Shown: positions 8,314 to 16,297 of the stretch, piece after piece
How positions within the stretch are numbered: the first letter of the stretch is position 1
Layout of the letters: every line of letters begins with the position of its first letter
From: Candidatus Nealsonbacteria bacterium RIFCSPHIGHO2_02_FULL_43_13
GTDB lineage: Bacteria; Patescibacteriota; Minisyncoccia; Minisyncoccales; MHMH01
Assembly (NCBI GenBank): GCA_001819295.1
Contig: MHMD01000026.1
Location: forward strand, 8,219-29,334
Direction of reading: 5' to 3'
DNA length: 21,116 bases
Notes under the pieces: model-generated
What the model was told of the DNA's origin: nothing
Database searches by the model: none
Seen by the model: only the letters and a program-made list of their open reading frames with translations
Translations under genes and position numbers: made by a program

Positions 8314-9323
8314 TACTGGCGCTTAACTGCGGCAGCCAATCGATTAAATATAAAATTTTTAATAGTGATTTTAAGGTTTTAAGAGAAAAAGTGGTAATTT
8401 TTAAAAACCAGCGCAATTACGATCAAATTTTAATCAAAACATTAAATGAATTAAAAAGCTTTAACGGACTGATTAAAGTTGTCGGACATCGGGTAGTTCA
8501 TGGCGGCCCAAAATTCAGGAATCCAACGGAAGTCACACCGTTAATTTTAAAAGAACTGCGCCGATATAATAAATTAGCTCCTTTGCATAATCCGTTTAAT
8601 CTTTTGGGCATCAGCGTCGCTTCAAAAATTTTCCCTGGAACAAAGCAGGTGGCTGTTTTTGACACCGGATTTTACAGCGGCTTGCCCGAAGAGGCTTCAA
8701 TTTATCCCTTGCCCGAATCAATTAGAAAAAAATACGGGTTTCAACGCTTCGGTTTTCATGGCATTTCCCATAAACATGCAAGCGAACGAGCTGGCGGAGA
8801 AAAAATTATCAGCTGCCATTTGGGCGGGGGCTCTTCGATCACGGCCATTAAAAACGGTAAGGCAATCGACACCTCTATGGGTTTTACGCCTCTCGAGGGC
8901 TTGACGATGATGTCGAGGTGCGGTGACCTGGACCCGGGCATAGTCTTAGAACTTGCCCGAACCCTTTCGCCGGAAAAAACAGAAGCAATTTTAAATCACG
9001 AATCGGGCTTAAAAGGAATTTGCGGTCTTACCGACATGAAAGAAATTTTAAAGAAGGCTGACGAGAAAGATAAGAAAGCTATTCTGGCCCTGAAAATTTT
9101 TATTTACCGCATTCAAAAATACATCGGAGCATATTACGCCATTTTGGGCGGTTGCGACACTCTGGTTTTTACCGGGGCGATCGGAGCAGGATCTTTAAAG
9201 ATTAGACAGCTGATTTGCGGTGGTTTAGCTATTTTAAATAAACCTAATAAGGTCAAAATTTTAACGGTCAGACCCAACGAAGAATTAGCCATTGCCGAAG
9301 AGGTCAAAAAATATGAAATCTGA
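8310..9323 (+). CDS. ackA: Acetate kinase, short and with altered GIGEN motif
   Basis: ASKHA-fold kinase making ATP and acetate from acetyl phosphate. At 337 residues it is about 60 shorter than the usual 400. N-terminal LALNCGSQSIKY, HRVVHGG (R61), FDTGF (D118), FGFHGISH (H150), CHLGGGSS and MSRCGDLDP (R203) align with the known active-site residues. The C-terminal motif, normally VFTGGIGENS with the Mg-positioning Glu (Glu384 in Methanosarcina thermophila), reads VFTGAIGAGS, so Glu is replaced by A293 and Asn by G294. The rest of the site is intact; the enzyme may be active with altered metal handling, or specialised. It starts within the end of pduL and its TGA overlaps the ppsA start, so the three genes form one unit. 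Confidence 0.9.
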   Translation: MILALNCGSQSIKYKIFNSDFKVLREKVVIFKNQRNYDQILIKTLNELKSFNGLIKVVGHRVVHGGPKFRNPTEVTPLILKELRRYNKLAPLHNPFNLLGISVASKIFPGTKQVAVFDTGFYSGLPEEASIYPLPESIRKKYGFQRFGFHGISHKHASERAGGEKIISCHLGGGSSITAIKNGKAIDTSMGFTPLEGLTMMSRCGDLDPGIVLELARTLSPEKTEAILNHESGLKGICGLTDMKEILKKADEKDKKAILALKIFIYRIQKYIGAYYAILGGCDTLVFTGAIGAGSLKIRQLICGGLAILNKPNKVKILTVRPNEELAIAEEVKKYEI

Positions 9324-11643
9324 AAAATACATTCTCCCATTTGAAGAAATCAGTTCTAAAGACGTCCCTTTGGTTGGCGGTAAAAACGCCTCTTTGGGCG
9401 AAATGATATCGCAATTAGCCCAAAAGGGCATAAACGTGCCTGACGGCTTCGCGTTGACAACCGCGGCCTATTGGCGATATCTGAAGGCTAATCAAATTGA
9501 CGGTAAACTCAAAGAAATTTTTGCGGATTTCAATCCTAAAAAAATTGAAAGTCTGCAAAAAGTCGGCAAGGCCTCGCGCGCTCTTATCATGCGAGGAAAG
9601 ATGCCTGACGACCTTAAAGAAGAAATCTCGCGCGCCTATCAATTATTGGGCCAGAAATACGGTAAAAACCCGACTGTGGCCGTTCGTACCTCGGGCGTAG
9701 CTGAAGATACGGCCACCGCATCTTTTGCCGGCCAATTTGAAACTTACTTAAATGTTACCGGCGAACAAAATATTTTGGAAGCTGTCAGAAAATCAATTGC
9801 CTCAACTTTTACCGATCGGGCCATAGCTTATAGGGAAGAAAAAGGTTTTTCCCAATTAAAACTCGGGCTGTCGGTTGGAGTTCAAAAGATGATCCGTTCA
9901 GACCTGGCTTCCTCCGGCATTATCTTTACCATTGATACCGAATCGGGATTCAAAGACGTGATCGTTGTGAACTCGATCTTCGGAGTGGGCGAAATGATTG
10001 TTAAGGGAAAAATCACGCCGGACCAGTTCACGGTTTTTAAATCAACTTTAGAGCAGGGCTTTAAGCCCATTATTGCGAAAAACCTCGGCCGCAAGGAGAA
10101 AAAATATATTTTCTCCAAAGGCGGCGGATTAAAAGAGGCGGCTGTGAGCAAAGCCGATCAATCGAAGTTTTCCTTAAACGACGAGGAAGTTTTAAAACTG
10201 GCTCGCTGGGCGAGCATTATTGAGAAGCATTACGGCCGGGAACAAGATATTGAGTGGGCCAAAGACGGCCAAACAGGAAAGCTGTTTATCGTTCAATCAA
10301 GGCCCGAAACGGTTTACGAGACTCAAACCAAGAAAGTATATGAAGAATACGAGCTTAAAACGACTAAAACGCCGATCATCACCGGCATTGCCGTAGGCAA
10401 CAAAATTGGCCAAGGGAAGATCAGGGTCATCGAAAATGTCGCTAAAATCAACGAATTCCAGCAGGGAGAAATTCTGGTTACTAAAATGACCGATCCGGAC
10501 TGGGTGCCGATCATGAGGCTGGCTTCTGCTATCGTAACTGACGAGGGTTCCCGGGTATGCCATGCGGCGATTGTCAGCCGCGAATTGGGCATTCCGGCTA
10601 TTGTGGGCACAGATAAGGCCGCCAAGGTATTAAAGACAGGGCAAATGGCCACCGTTGACTGCAGCAGCGGCACAGGACGCGTATATCTAGGGACAATTCC
10701 TTTTAAGATTAAAAAATACAACCTCGAAAACATTCCCGAAACTAAAACGAAAATCATGATGAATGTCGGCAGTCCGGAAATAGCCTTTAAGAACTCCTTC
10801 TTGCCCAACAAGGGGGTGGGCCTGGCCAGAGAAGAATTTATTATCGCTTCCAAGATTAACGCTCATCCGCTGGCTTTAATCAAACAAAACAAAAGTCAGT
10901 TTTTCGTAGACGAATTGGCGCGGGGCATCGGACAGATAGCTTGTGCTTTCTGGCCCAATCCCGCGATCGTCAGATTTTCCGATTTTAAGACTAATGAATA
11001 TGCAACCCTGCCGGGTGGCCAAGAATTTGAACCGAAAGAATCAAATCCCATGATCGGCTGGAGGGGAGCTTCAAGATATTACGATCCCAAATATAAAAAA
11101 GCGTTTATTTTAGAATGCCAGGCTCTTAAAAAAGCGCGGGAGGAGTTCGGTTTGAAAAACATCTGGGCTATGGTGCCGTTTTGCCGTACTATTGAAGAAG
11201 GCAGGAAAGTTCTAGCGATAATGGCTGGCGCCGGGCTAGAAAAAGGCAAAGACGGCCTGAAGGTCATTGTGATGTGCGAAATTCCCTCAAACGTTGTTTT
11301 AGCTGAAAAGTTTTTGCAAATTTTTGACGGAATGTCTATCGGCTCCAATGATTTAACCCAGCTTGCTTTGGGAATTGATAGAGATAATGCTCAAATTGCC
11401 CAGATTGGCGATGAGAGAAACGAAGTTGTCAAGCATATGATTGCTAGGGTCATAAGTATCTGCAAACAAAAGAAAAAATACTGTGGTATTTGCGGTCAAG
11501 CGCCTTCCGATTTCCCGGATTTCGCCGAATTTTTAGTCGAGCAGGGGATAGAGTCAATTTCTTTAAATCCGGACACGGTTATCAAAACGACATTGCTTAT
11601 CGCCCAAAAAGAAAAACAACTTAAACTTAGGGACAGTAAATAG
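9313..11643 (+). CDS. ppsA: Phosphoenolpyruvate synthase
   Basis: Converts pyruvate and ATP to PEP, AMP and phosphate, or runs in reverse; 776 residues against 792 in E. coli. The ATG at 9313 is chosen because the family start (ILPFEEI--DVPLVGGKNASLGEM) follows directly; a 9292 start would lengthen the overlap with ackA. Domains in order: ATP-grasp (VAVRTSGVAEDTATASFAGQ); the swivelling phospho-His domain with GSRVCHAAIVSRELGIP (H417); and the PEP-binding barrel with IGSNDLTQLALGIDRD and catalytic Cys in CGICGQAPSDFPDF (C727). The MTDPDWVPIM motif and overall order favour PEP synthase over pyruvate phosphate dikinase. In a fermenter it may work toward pyruvate plus ATP (inference). Its TAG stop is the first base triplet of the palindrome at 11641. 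Confidence 0.94.
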   Translation: MKSEKYILPFEEISSKDVPLVGGKNASLGEMISQLAQKGINVPDGFALTTAAYWRYLKANQIDGKLKEIFADFNPKKIESLQKVGKASRALIMRGKMPDDLKEEISRAYQLLGQKYGKNPTVAVRTSGVAEDTATASFAGQFETYLNVTGEQNILEAVRKSIASTFTDRAIAYREEKGFSQLKLGLSVGVQKMIRSDLASSGIIFTIDTESGFKDVIVVNSIFGVGEMIVKGKITPDQFTVFKSTLEQGFKPIIAKNLGRKEKKYIFSKGGGLKEAAVSKADQSKFSLNDEEVLKLARWASIIEKHYGREQDIEWAKDGQTGKLFIVQSRPETVYETQTKKVYEEYELKTTKTPIITGIAVGNKIGQGKIRVIENVAKINEFQQGEILVTKMTDPDWVPIMRLASAIVTDEGSRVCHAAIVSRELGIPAIVGTDKAAKVLKTGQMATVDCSSGTGRVYLGTIPFKIKKYNLENIPETKTKIMMNVGSPEIAFKNSFLPNKGVGLAREEFIIASKINAHPLALIKQNKSQFFVDELARGIGQIACAFWPNPAIVRFSDFKTNEYATLPGGQEFEPKESNPMIGWRGASRYYDPKYKKAFILECQALKKAREEFGLKNIWAMVPFCRTIEEGRKVLAIMAGAGLEKGKDGLKVIVMCEIPSNVVLAEKFLQIFDGMSIGSNDLTQLALGIDRDNAQIAQIGDERNEVVKHMIARVISICKQKKKYCGICGQAPSDFPDFAEFLVEQGIESISLNPDTVIKTTLLIAQKEKQLKLRDSK

Positions 11644-11668
11644 TACCACAGACTAGTTCATGGTACTA
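11641..11668. promoter_or_regulatory. 28-bp palindrome upstream of the TrpR-family gene
   Basis: TAGTACCA, a 12-nt centre containing ACTAGT, then TGGTACTA. It begins on the ppsA stop codon and ends 9 nt before the preferred regulator start at 11678. A weak -10-like TACTAT (11664-11669) overlaps its right arm, so a bound protein would block transcription of the gene. An almost identical copy lies at 12181. Confidence 0.65.
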
Positions 11669-11677
11669 TTAATATGT

Positions 11678-12196
11678 ATGGGGAAGTTTAGTTTAAATAA
11701 ATTACCGCAAGAACAAAGAATCCAAATGATCGGAGAGTTTTATGACGTAATCGATTGTTTAAGAGACAGAAAAGAAATCAGGTTATTTTTTAAAGATTTG
11801 TTAACCGCCGACGAGATTGCGACTTTAATGCGGAGAATAGAGGTGGCCGCTCTTTTGGCGGCAGATTATACTTATGAACAAATAGCCCAAACATTGGGCG
11901 TGGGTAGGGGAAAAATTACCAATGTTCAGAAATCGTTAAGTAAGAGCGGGGATGGTTATAAAATAGCCATTAAGAGGCTGTTAGAAAAACGGAAGAAAAG
12001 ATTAAAAATCCAAAACAAAAAAGAGAACAGCCGGCCTTTCACTTTTGAAAGATTAAAACAAAAATATCCATTACAATTCCTTTTGTTTAACATAATCGAT
12101 GAAATTTCAGAAAAACTCGACGGCAATAAATTACAAGAGAAAAAAGCGTTATTATCCACTCCTTCAAGACGCCCAACAAATAGTACCATAGACTAG
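11678..12196 (+). CDS. YerC/TrpR-family DNA-binding regulator
   Basis: Predicted helix-turn-helix regulator of 172 residues. Residues 1-100 match the TrpR-like fold of YerC/YecD proteins: an N-terminal helical bundle, the signature FFKDLLTADEIATLMRRIEVA, then the reader helices TYEQIAQTLGVGRGKITNVQKSL followed by SGDGYK. A strongly basic stretch (KRLLEKRKKR) and a C-terminal extension of about 55 residues with no recognised domain follow; TrpR and YerC themselves are only about 100 residues long. The ATG at 11678 is preferred because the upstream ATG at 11660 lies inside the palindrome. The stop at 12194-12196 lies inside the second palindrome. The two palindromes are natural candidates for its own operators (inference). 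No tryptophan genes are in the window, so a Trp ligand is not implied. Confidence 0.85.
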   Translation: MGKFSLNKLPQEQRIQMIGEFYDVIDCLRDRKEIRLFFKDLLTADEIATLMRRIEVAALLAADYTYEQIAQTLGVGRGKITNVQKSLSKSGDGYKIAIKRLLEKRKKRLKIQNKKENSRPFTFERLKQKYPLQFLLFNIIDEISEKLDGNKLQEKKALLSTPSRRPTNSTID

Positions 12197-12208
12197 TACG
12201 TGGTACTA
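12181..12208. promoter_or_regulatory. 28-bp palindrome, second copy, upstream of the pfkB-family gene
   Basis: Same arms and centre as the 11641 element, with 25 of 28 positions identical; here the arms extend to 11 bp (AAATAGTACCA and TGGTACTATTT). It contains the stop codon of the regulator gene and lies just upstream of the putative pfkB-family promoter. The T-rich sequence after it (TTTATTATTTTT) means it could also serve as a weak terminator. Confidence 0.65.
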
Positions 12209-12231
12209 TTTATTATTTTTGGATTTAAGAG

Positions 12232-12240
12232 TGATAAAAT
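12232..12240 (+). promoter_or_regulatory. Extended -10 element before the pfkB-family gene
   Basis: TGATAAAAT is an extended -10 (TG-N-TAAAAT) 14 nt before the ATG at 12255. No convincing -35 is seen; the region where it would lie is directly next to the palindrome ending at 12208. The predicted leader is about 8 nt. Confidence 0.4.
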
Positions 12241-12254
12241 AATTTTAAAAACCT

Positions 12255-13238
12255 ATGTTCGATATTATAACTTTTGGTTCGGCGACACAGGATATTTATT
12301 TGAAGTCAGAAAAGTTTTTACCGGTTTTCGGCAAGGAATTTACCACTGGCAAAGGTATTTGCCTGCCTTTGGGATCGAAGATTGAAGTGGAAGATATTTT
12401 TTTTACCTCGGGCGGAGGAGGCACGAACACTGCCGCGACTTTTGCGAATCAGGGTTTTAAGGTCGCTTATTGCGGGATGGTCGGCGATGATAATTTCGGT
12501 AAATTAATTACCGATGAGCTTAAAAAATACGGCATTGATACGAGTTTAATTAAAAAAACTGAAAAAATGCCCACGAATATCGCCGTTCTTTTGATGCAAC
12601 CGGGCAATGATCGCACTCTTTTGGTTTATCGGGGAGCCTCCGATCTTTTAGGAAAAAAAGATATCCCGTGGGCTAAAATCAAAAATACGAAATGGATGTA
12701 TCTTGCCCCATTTGCCGGTAAATTAACTGACATCACTGAAGAATTAATCGATTTTGCCCAAAAAAATAAAATAAAAGTAGCTTTTAACCCCGGCTACAAT
12801 CAATTGACCATGCCGAAGGCGGTTTTGCCAAAGATTTTAAAGAAAATCGACGTTTTAATCCTTAATCGAGAAGAAGCGTCTCTTTTAACTAAAATACCCT
12901 ACCAAAAAGAGACAGAAATCTTTAAAAAGATCGACGAGTTAACTCCTGGCATAGCTATCATGACGAAGGGCAGAGAAGGAGTTGTGGTTTCTGACGGCCG
13001 ATATCTCTATCAAGCTGAATCATTGGGCATGAAATTGGTTGACGGCACCGGAGCGGGCGATGCTTTCGGATCAGGATTTGTCTCGGGTTTAATTCAGAAA
13101 AACGACCTTAGCTACGCTATTCAACTAGCTATGGCTAATTCGAGTTTTGCTATTACAAAACTAGGGGCTAAGGAAGGCATTCTACGTAAAAACCAACCCT
13201 GGCCGAAAGTAAAGGTCTCGAAAGCAAACTATCTTTAA
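12255..13238 (+). CDS. PfkB-family carbohydrate/nucleoside kinase
   Basis: Ribokinase-fold kinase of 327 residues. The N-terminal substrate lid is followed by SGGGGTNTAATFANQG (52-67) and GMVGDDNFG (74-82), the first PfkB signature. NPGYNQL and LILNREEASLL lie in the middle. The second signature DGTGAGDAFGSGF (263-275) supplies the catalytic base D269 and the anion hole. The substrate cannot be read from sequence; sugars, sugar phosphates or nucleosides are all possible. Given the surrounding glycolytic genes a sugar role is plausible, but this is inference. It follows the second palindrome, which may control it, and precedes a separately promoted ferredoxin gene. Confidence 0.9.
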   Translation: MFDIITFGSATQDIYLKSEKFLPVFGKEFTTGKGICLPLGSKIEVEDIFFTSGGGGTNTAATFANQGFKVAYCGMVGDDNFGKLITDELKKYGIDTSLIKKTEKMPTNIAVLLMQPGNDRTLLVYRGASDLLGKKDIPWAKIKNTKWMYLAPFAGKLTDITEELIDFAQKNKIKVAFNPGYNQLTMPKAVLPKILKKIDVLILNREEASLLTKIPYQKETEIFKKIDELTPGIAIMTKGREGVVVSDGRYLYQAESLGMKLVDGTGAGDAFGSGFVSGLIQKNDLSYAIQLAMANSSFAITKLGAKEGILRKNQPWPKVKVSKANYL

Positions 13239-13241
13239 GCC

Positions 13242-13278
13242 TTGACCTTAAAAAAATTTCGGGTATGATTAAAATACT
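13242..13278 (+). promoter_or_regulatory. Promoter of the ferredoxin-bL25 unit, predicted (near-)leaderless
   Basis: -35 TTGACC (13242-13247), 16-bp spacer, -10 TATGAT (13264-13269). The expected start site at about 13276 is 3 nt before the ATG at 13279, leaving no room for a ribosome-binding site. Confidence 0.6.
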
Positions 13279-13494
13279 ATGGCTAAAATAGTTTTGGAAA
13301 TTCAGAAATGCATCGGCTGCGGCTCGTGCGAAGCCGTCTGCTCAAAGTTCTGGAAACTGGGTGACGACGGCAAAGCTCAACTTTTGGGTTCTCAACCCGC
13401 TGGCGATAATTTTGAGCTCGAAGTTAAAAACATCGAATGCAACAGCGAGGCGGTTGAAGCCTGTCCTGTTCAATGTATAAAAGTGGAAAAATAA
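13279..13494 (+). CDS. Single-cluster [4Fe-4S] ferredoxin
   Basis: Soluble low-potential electron carrier of 71 residues. The cluster ligands are C11, C14 and C17 (CIGCGSC) plus C62 in the C-terminal ACP motif. C21 and C54 fall where one-cluster ferredoxins of the Thermotoga type have a structural disulfide. WKLGDDGKAQLL matches the corresponding turn in that group. C66 is extra. There is no second CxxCxxC, so one cluster is expected. It may accept electrons from pyruvate or 2-oxoacid oxidation, but no oxidoreductase gene is in the window. bL25 follows 1 nt after the stop. Confidence 0.92.
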   Translation: MAKIVLEIQKCIGCGSCEAVCSKFWKLGDDGKAQLLGSQPAGDNFELEVKNIECNSEAVEACPVQCIKVEK

Positions 13495-13495
13495 T

Positions 13496-14218
13496 ATGTT
13501 AACCCTGTCAGCAAAGATTCGTAAAATTCAAGGTAAAAAGATTAAAACTCTTCGAGAAAAGGGTGTTTTACCCGTTGTTTTATACGGCCCCAAGATTAAA
13601 AACGAAAGCTTGGAAGTCGCTTTAAAGGATTTTGAAAAGATTTTAAGCGAGGCCGGAGAAAGCACTCTGATCTCGTTGGAAGTCGAGGGGAAGAAACCTG
13701 CCTCGCCGGCAGACGGGGAGAAAAATTTAGTCCTGATCCACGAAGTCAAATTCGACCCCATGACCGGCCAGCCGACTCATGCCGATTTCTATCAGCCGAT
13801 TTTAACCGAGGAAATCCAGGTAAAAATACCTTTAATTATCGAAGGCGAAGCGCCGGCGGTCAAGAACCTGGGAGGCACTCTGGTGAAAAACATTTCTGAA
13901 ATTGAAGTCAAGGCCTTGCCTCAGCATTTGCCTAAAGAGATCAAGATCAACGTTAATGGCTTGGAAACTTTCGAAGACAAGGTTTTAATTAAAGATTTAC
14001 AATTACCTGAAGGCGTAAAAATCTTAAGAAGCCCCGAGGAAATTATCGCCCGGGTCGCTCAACCGGAAAAAGTTGAAGAAGAATTAAAGAAACCCATTGA
14101 GGAGAAGGTGGAAGAGGTGGAAAAAATTGAGAAAGAAAAGAAAGATAAGGGCGAGGAAGAAGTTAAAGAGCCGACAGCGCCGGCTGAAGCAAAGCCGGCT
14201 CCGCAACAGAAGAAATGA
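13496..14218 (+). CDS. rplY: Ribosomal protein bL25 (CTC type)
   Basis: 5S-rRNA-binding protein of the large subunit, 240 residues with two domains. The N-terminal domain (1-95) opens LSAKIRKIQGKKIKTLREKGVLPVVLYGP and contains VLIHEVKFDPMTGQPTHADFYQ, the bL25 signature. The C-terminal beta domain (96-185) carries IPLIIEGEAPAVKNLGGTL. From about 190 to the end is a highly charged Glu/Lys tail ending in an Ala/Pro-rich stretch, probably disordered. A short in-frame insert (KPASPADGEK) splits the usual VEGK-VLI hairpin and is encoded by a GC-rich imperfect palindrome (13697-13718). The stop overlaps the next start as ATGA. Confidence 0.93.
   Translation: MLTLSAKIRKIQGKKIKTLREKGVLPVVLYGPKIKNESLEVALKDFEKILSEAGESTLISLEVEGKKPASPADGEKNLVLIHEVKFDPMTGQPTHADFYQPILTEEIQVKIPLIIEGEAPAVKNLGGTLVKNISEIEVKALPQHLPKEIKINVNGLETFEDKVLIKDLQLPEGVKILRSPEEIIARVAQPEKVEEELKKPIEEKVEEVEKIEKEKKDKGEEEVKEPTAPAEAKPAPQQKK
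13697..13718 (+). repeat. GC-rich palindromic insert inside the bL25 gene
   Basis: CTGCC (13698-13702), TCGCC, GGCAG (13708-13712) with GC-rich flanks, read in frame as PASPADG between two strands that are contiguous in ordinary bL25. It resembles GC-rich palindromic repeats seen in CPR genomes (recollection, not searched). Confidence 0.45.
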
Positions 14219-15552
14219 GAAAATTGTTAAAAATTTACGTATTGCCAGCATTAGTCTCGGTTTTAATTACACCGGGACTTTTTGCTTTAGCCAATCCCAG
14301 TCCGAGCGAAGAACGGCAAGCTCTGGAAGAAGAATTAAAACAGCTTGAAGCTCAAATCGCCAATTACGATAAAAACATCACGGCCACCGCCAAAGAAAAA
14401 AAGACCCTGGAAAACACCATTACCTCGCTTAAAAATAAAATCAAAAAATTAGACCTTCAAATCAGCCAAAGCAATATTGTCATCAAAGATTTAGGCTTGC
14501 AAATTAAAGACACCGAGGCTTCAATAGATAAAACTGCCCTTAAAATCGAGGACAGTAAAACGAAATTAGCCGCCATTTTACAGGAAGTTTATGAAGAAGA
14601 TCAGCGTCCTTTGATTGAAATATTGATCTCGGAAGGCATCTCTGATTTCTTCGACAACTTAGTAGCCTTGGAGGCCTTAAATACCAAAAATCAGGAACTT
14701 TTAATTAATATCAAAGCGCTCAAAACGTATTTGGAAGACCAAAAACAGTCTTTGGATGAAGAAAAGAGCGGTTTGGAGAAACAGGTAGCCATCCAAACCC
14801 TGCAACGCCAGGAGAACGCCTCGGCCAAAGCTGAACAGGATTCTTTATTGAAGCTGACCGAAGCCGAATACCAAAAACAGCTCGCTGAAAAGAATAGCGC
14901 AGAAAAACAGGCTCAAACTATCCGCTCTAGAATCTTTGAATTAATCGGCGTGCCTGATGCCCCTACCTTTGGAGAAGCGTACAATATCGCTAAATTTGTT
15001 TCGGAGCAAACCGGCGTCAGACCAGCTCTCTTGCTGGCTGTTTTAACCCAGGAATCAAATATCGGCAAGAACGTCGGCCAGTGTTTTTTGACTAATTTAA
15101 GCACCGGGGAAGGCGTGAGGGCTACAACCAAGGCGCGAGAAACGAAAGTGATGAACCCCAGCCGGGACGTCACTCCGTTTGTGCAAATTACCCAAGAATT
15201 AGGTCGAGATGTTTACAATACTCCAGTTTCTTGCCCGTTAAAGAACTCCTCCGGAGCCCCGGTGGGCTACGGAGGAGCGATGGGTCCTTCTCAATTCATT
15301 CCTTCAACTTGGCTGATGTATAAAGATAAAATTAAAAATATGACCGGCTTAGCGCCTGATCCTTGGAATATCAAAAACGCCTTTTTAGCTACGGGCGTAT
15401 ATTTGAAAGACTTGGGAGTGCAAAGCAACGAATTTAAGGCCGTGATGAGATACTTTTCGGGATCCAGCTGGTCCAAGTGGGAAGAGTTTTACGGCAATTC
15501 AGTATTGGCCATTGCTAAGCAATACGAACAGGATATTAAGGGGATGCAATAA
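14215..15552 (+). CDS. Secreted coiled-coil murein hydrolase (MltB/SLT-like domain)
   Basis: Protein of 445 residues. A signal peptide (1-26, hydrophobic PALVSVLITPGLFALA) leads to a long coiled coil (about 31-240) like those of EnvC/PcsB-type cell-wall regulators. A lysozyme-fold domain (about 255-445) follows, with the candidate catalytic Glu in LTQESNIG (E280) and the lytic transglycosylase signature GAMGPSQFIPSTW (354-366). An insert of about 60 residues with two cysteines (C290, C340) lies between these motifs. It probably cleaves peptidoglycan glycan strands at the cell surface, perhaps during division. It starts on the bL25 stop (ATGA). Its last 17 nt overlap the end of the convergent methyltransferase gene. 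Confidence 0.88.
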   Translation: MRKLLKIYVLPALVSVLITPGLFALANPSPSEERQALEEELKQLEAQIANYDKNITATAKEKKTLENTITSLKNKIKKLDLQISQSNIVIKDLGLQIKDTEASIDKTALKIEDSKTKLAAILQEVYEEDQRPLIEILISEGISDFFDNLVALEALNTKNQELLINIKALKTYLEDQKQSLDEEKSGLEKQVAIQTLQRQENASAKAEQDSLLKLTEAEYQKQLAEKNSAEKQAQTIRSRIFELIGVPDAPTFGEAYNIAKFVSEQTGVRPALLLAVLTQESNIGKNVGQCFLTNLSTGEGVRATTKARETKVMNPSRDVTPFVQITQELGRDVYNTPVSCPLKNSSGAPVGYGGAMGPSQFIPSTWLMYKDKIKNMTGLAPDPWNIKNAFLATGVYLKDLGVQSNEFKAVMRYFSGSSWSKWEEFYGNSVLAIAKQYEQDIKGMQ

Positions 15553-15565
15553 TATCCTCTTTTTG
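15531..15565 (+). terminator. Possible terminator in the overlap of convergent genes
   Basis: GGATATT (15531-15537) and AATATCC (15551-15557) form a 7-bp AT-rich stem with a 13-nt loop, followed by TCTTTTT. The hairpin includes the stop codons of both convergent genes. The T tail suits the plus strand only. Confidence 0.45.
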
Positions 15566-16297
15566 ACAAAACATTACCACCCACTTTTCTTTGTATTCCA
15601 ACAAGCCTTTAGTGCCAATTTTCCATTTCGGAGCGCCTGTTCTTTCAAAAAAAGATAAAATCTGATAAAACAAATTAAAAAAAATCTTAGGAACAGTGAA
15701 ACCTTCCAATGAGTTTTTGACTTCTCTATTGCGGAGGAACCAGACTATAAGAGGGGAGTATAATTTATTAAATATTTTGATATAAAAGCTCGGGGCTCGA
15801 TATTTTAAGATTTGAAAACCGTTTTTCGAAAGCAGTTCTTTTAATCCGGCGACTTCATATCTTCTCTTGTGGCCGGCGGCTGAATCAAATTCGCTGAAAA
15901 ATTTCTGGCCCAAAGGTACCGCAAAGATAAAAAATCCTGACGGCTTTAAGACTCTGGCGATTTCGGAAAAAGCTTTTTCATCGTTTTCGATATGCTCTAG
16001 AACCTCGAAACCCGCGACAAGATCAAAAAAATTATCTGCGAAAGGAAGATTGATAATGTCTCCGACGGTAGCTATTCCGCCTATCGCCTCAAGCTTTTTT
16101 ATCGCTTCCCGGCTTGAATCTAAAAAATACCCGCCTTTGACGGGTATTCTGGGACAATCCCCGGCTCCTAGCTCCAAGTTCCGCTTGCCTTCAAAATCCT
16201 TTAAGATCTTCCATAACGACCAGATCGTCGGCTTCTGGACACTCCCGTATTTCCATAACCGGTCATAAATTTTTGGGTTGTTATATTTTTCTGCCAT
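15536..16297 (-). CDS. Class I SAM-dependent methyltransferase
   Basis: Protein of 253 residues with a Rossmann methyltransferase fold (Methyltransf_11 type). Motif I is LELGAGDCPR (41-50), the acidic end of strand 2 is YFLDSS (57-62), motif II covers GDIINLPFADNFFDLV (79-94), and FEVLEHI (97-103) and ARVLKPSGFFIFAVP follow. The C-terminal part has aromatic and basic residues and two hydrophobic stretches, so it may sit near the membrane. The substrate cannot be named; lipids, quinones, glycans and small molecules are all open. It is not the PrmC release-factor methylase (no NPPY motif) despite being co-transcribed with RF1. The start codon overlaps the RF1 stop (TAATG). Confidence 0.85.
   Translation of the reverse strand: MAEKYNNPKIYDRLWKYGSVQKPTIWSLWKILKDFEGKRNLELGAGDCPRIPVKGGYFLDSSREAIKKLEAIGGIATVGDIINLPFADNFFDLVAGFEVLEHIENDEKAFSEIARVLKPSGFFIFAVPLGQKFFSEFDSAAGHKRRYEVAGLKELLSKNGFQILKYRAPSFYIKIFNKLYSPLIVWFLRNREVKNSLEGFTVPKIFFNLFYQILSFFERTGAPKWKIGTKGLLEYKEKWVVMFCQKEDIIASP

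Noticed and set aside
9321..9323. Recoded UGA as in Gracilibacteria
   Set aside because: TGA serves as a normal stop for ackA (9321), bL25 (14216) and the mini-gene (19352), and each is followed by a properly placed signal or gene.
13233..13256. TTTAAG...CTTAAA hairpin after the pfkB-family gene as a terminator
   Set aside because: The stem is six A/T-rich pairs followed by A residues instead of T; it is more simply the -35 region of the ferredoxin promoter.
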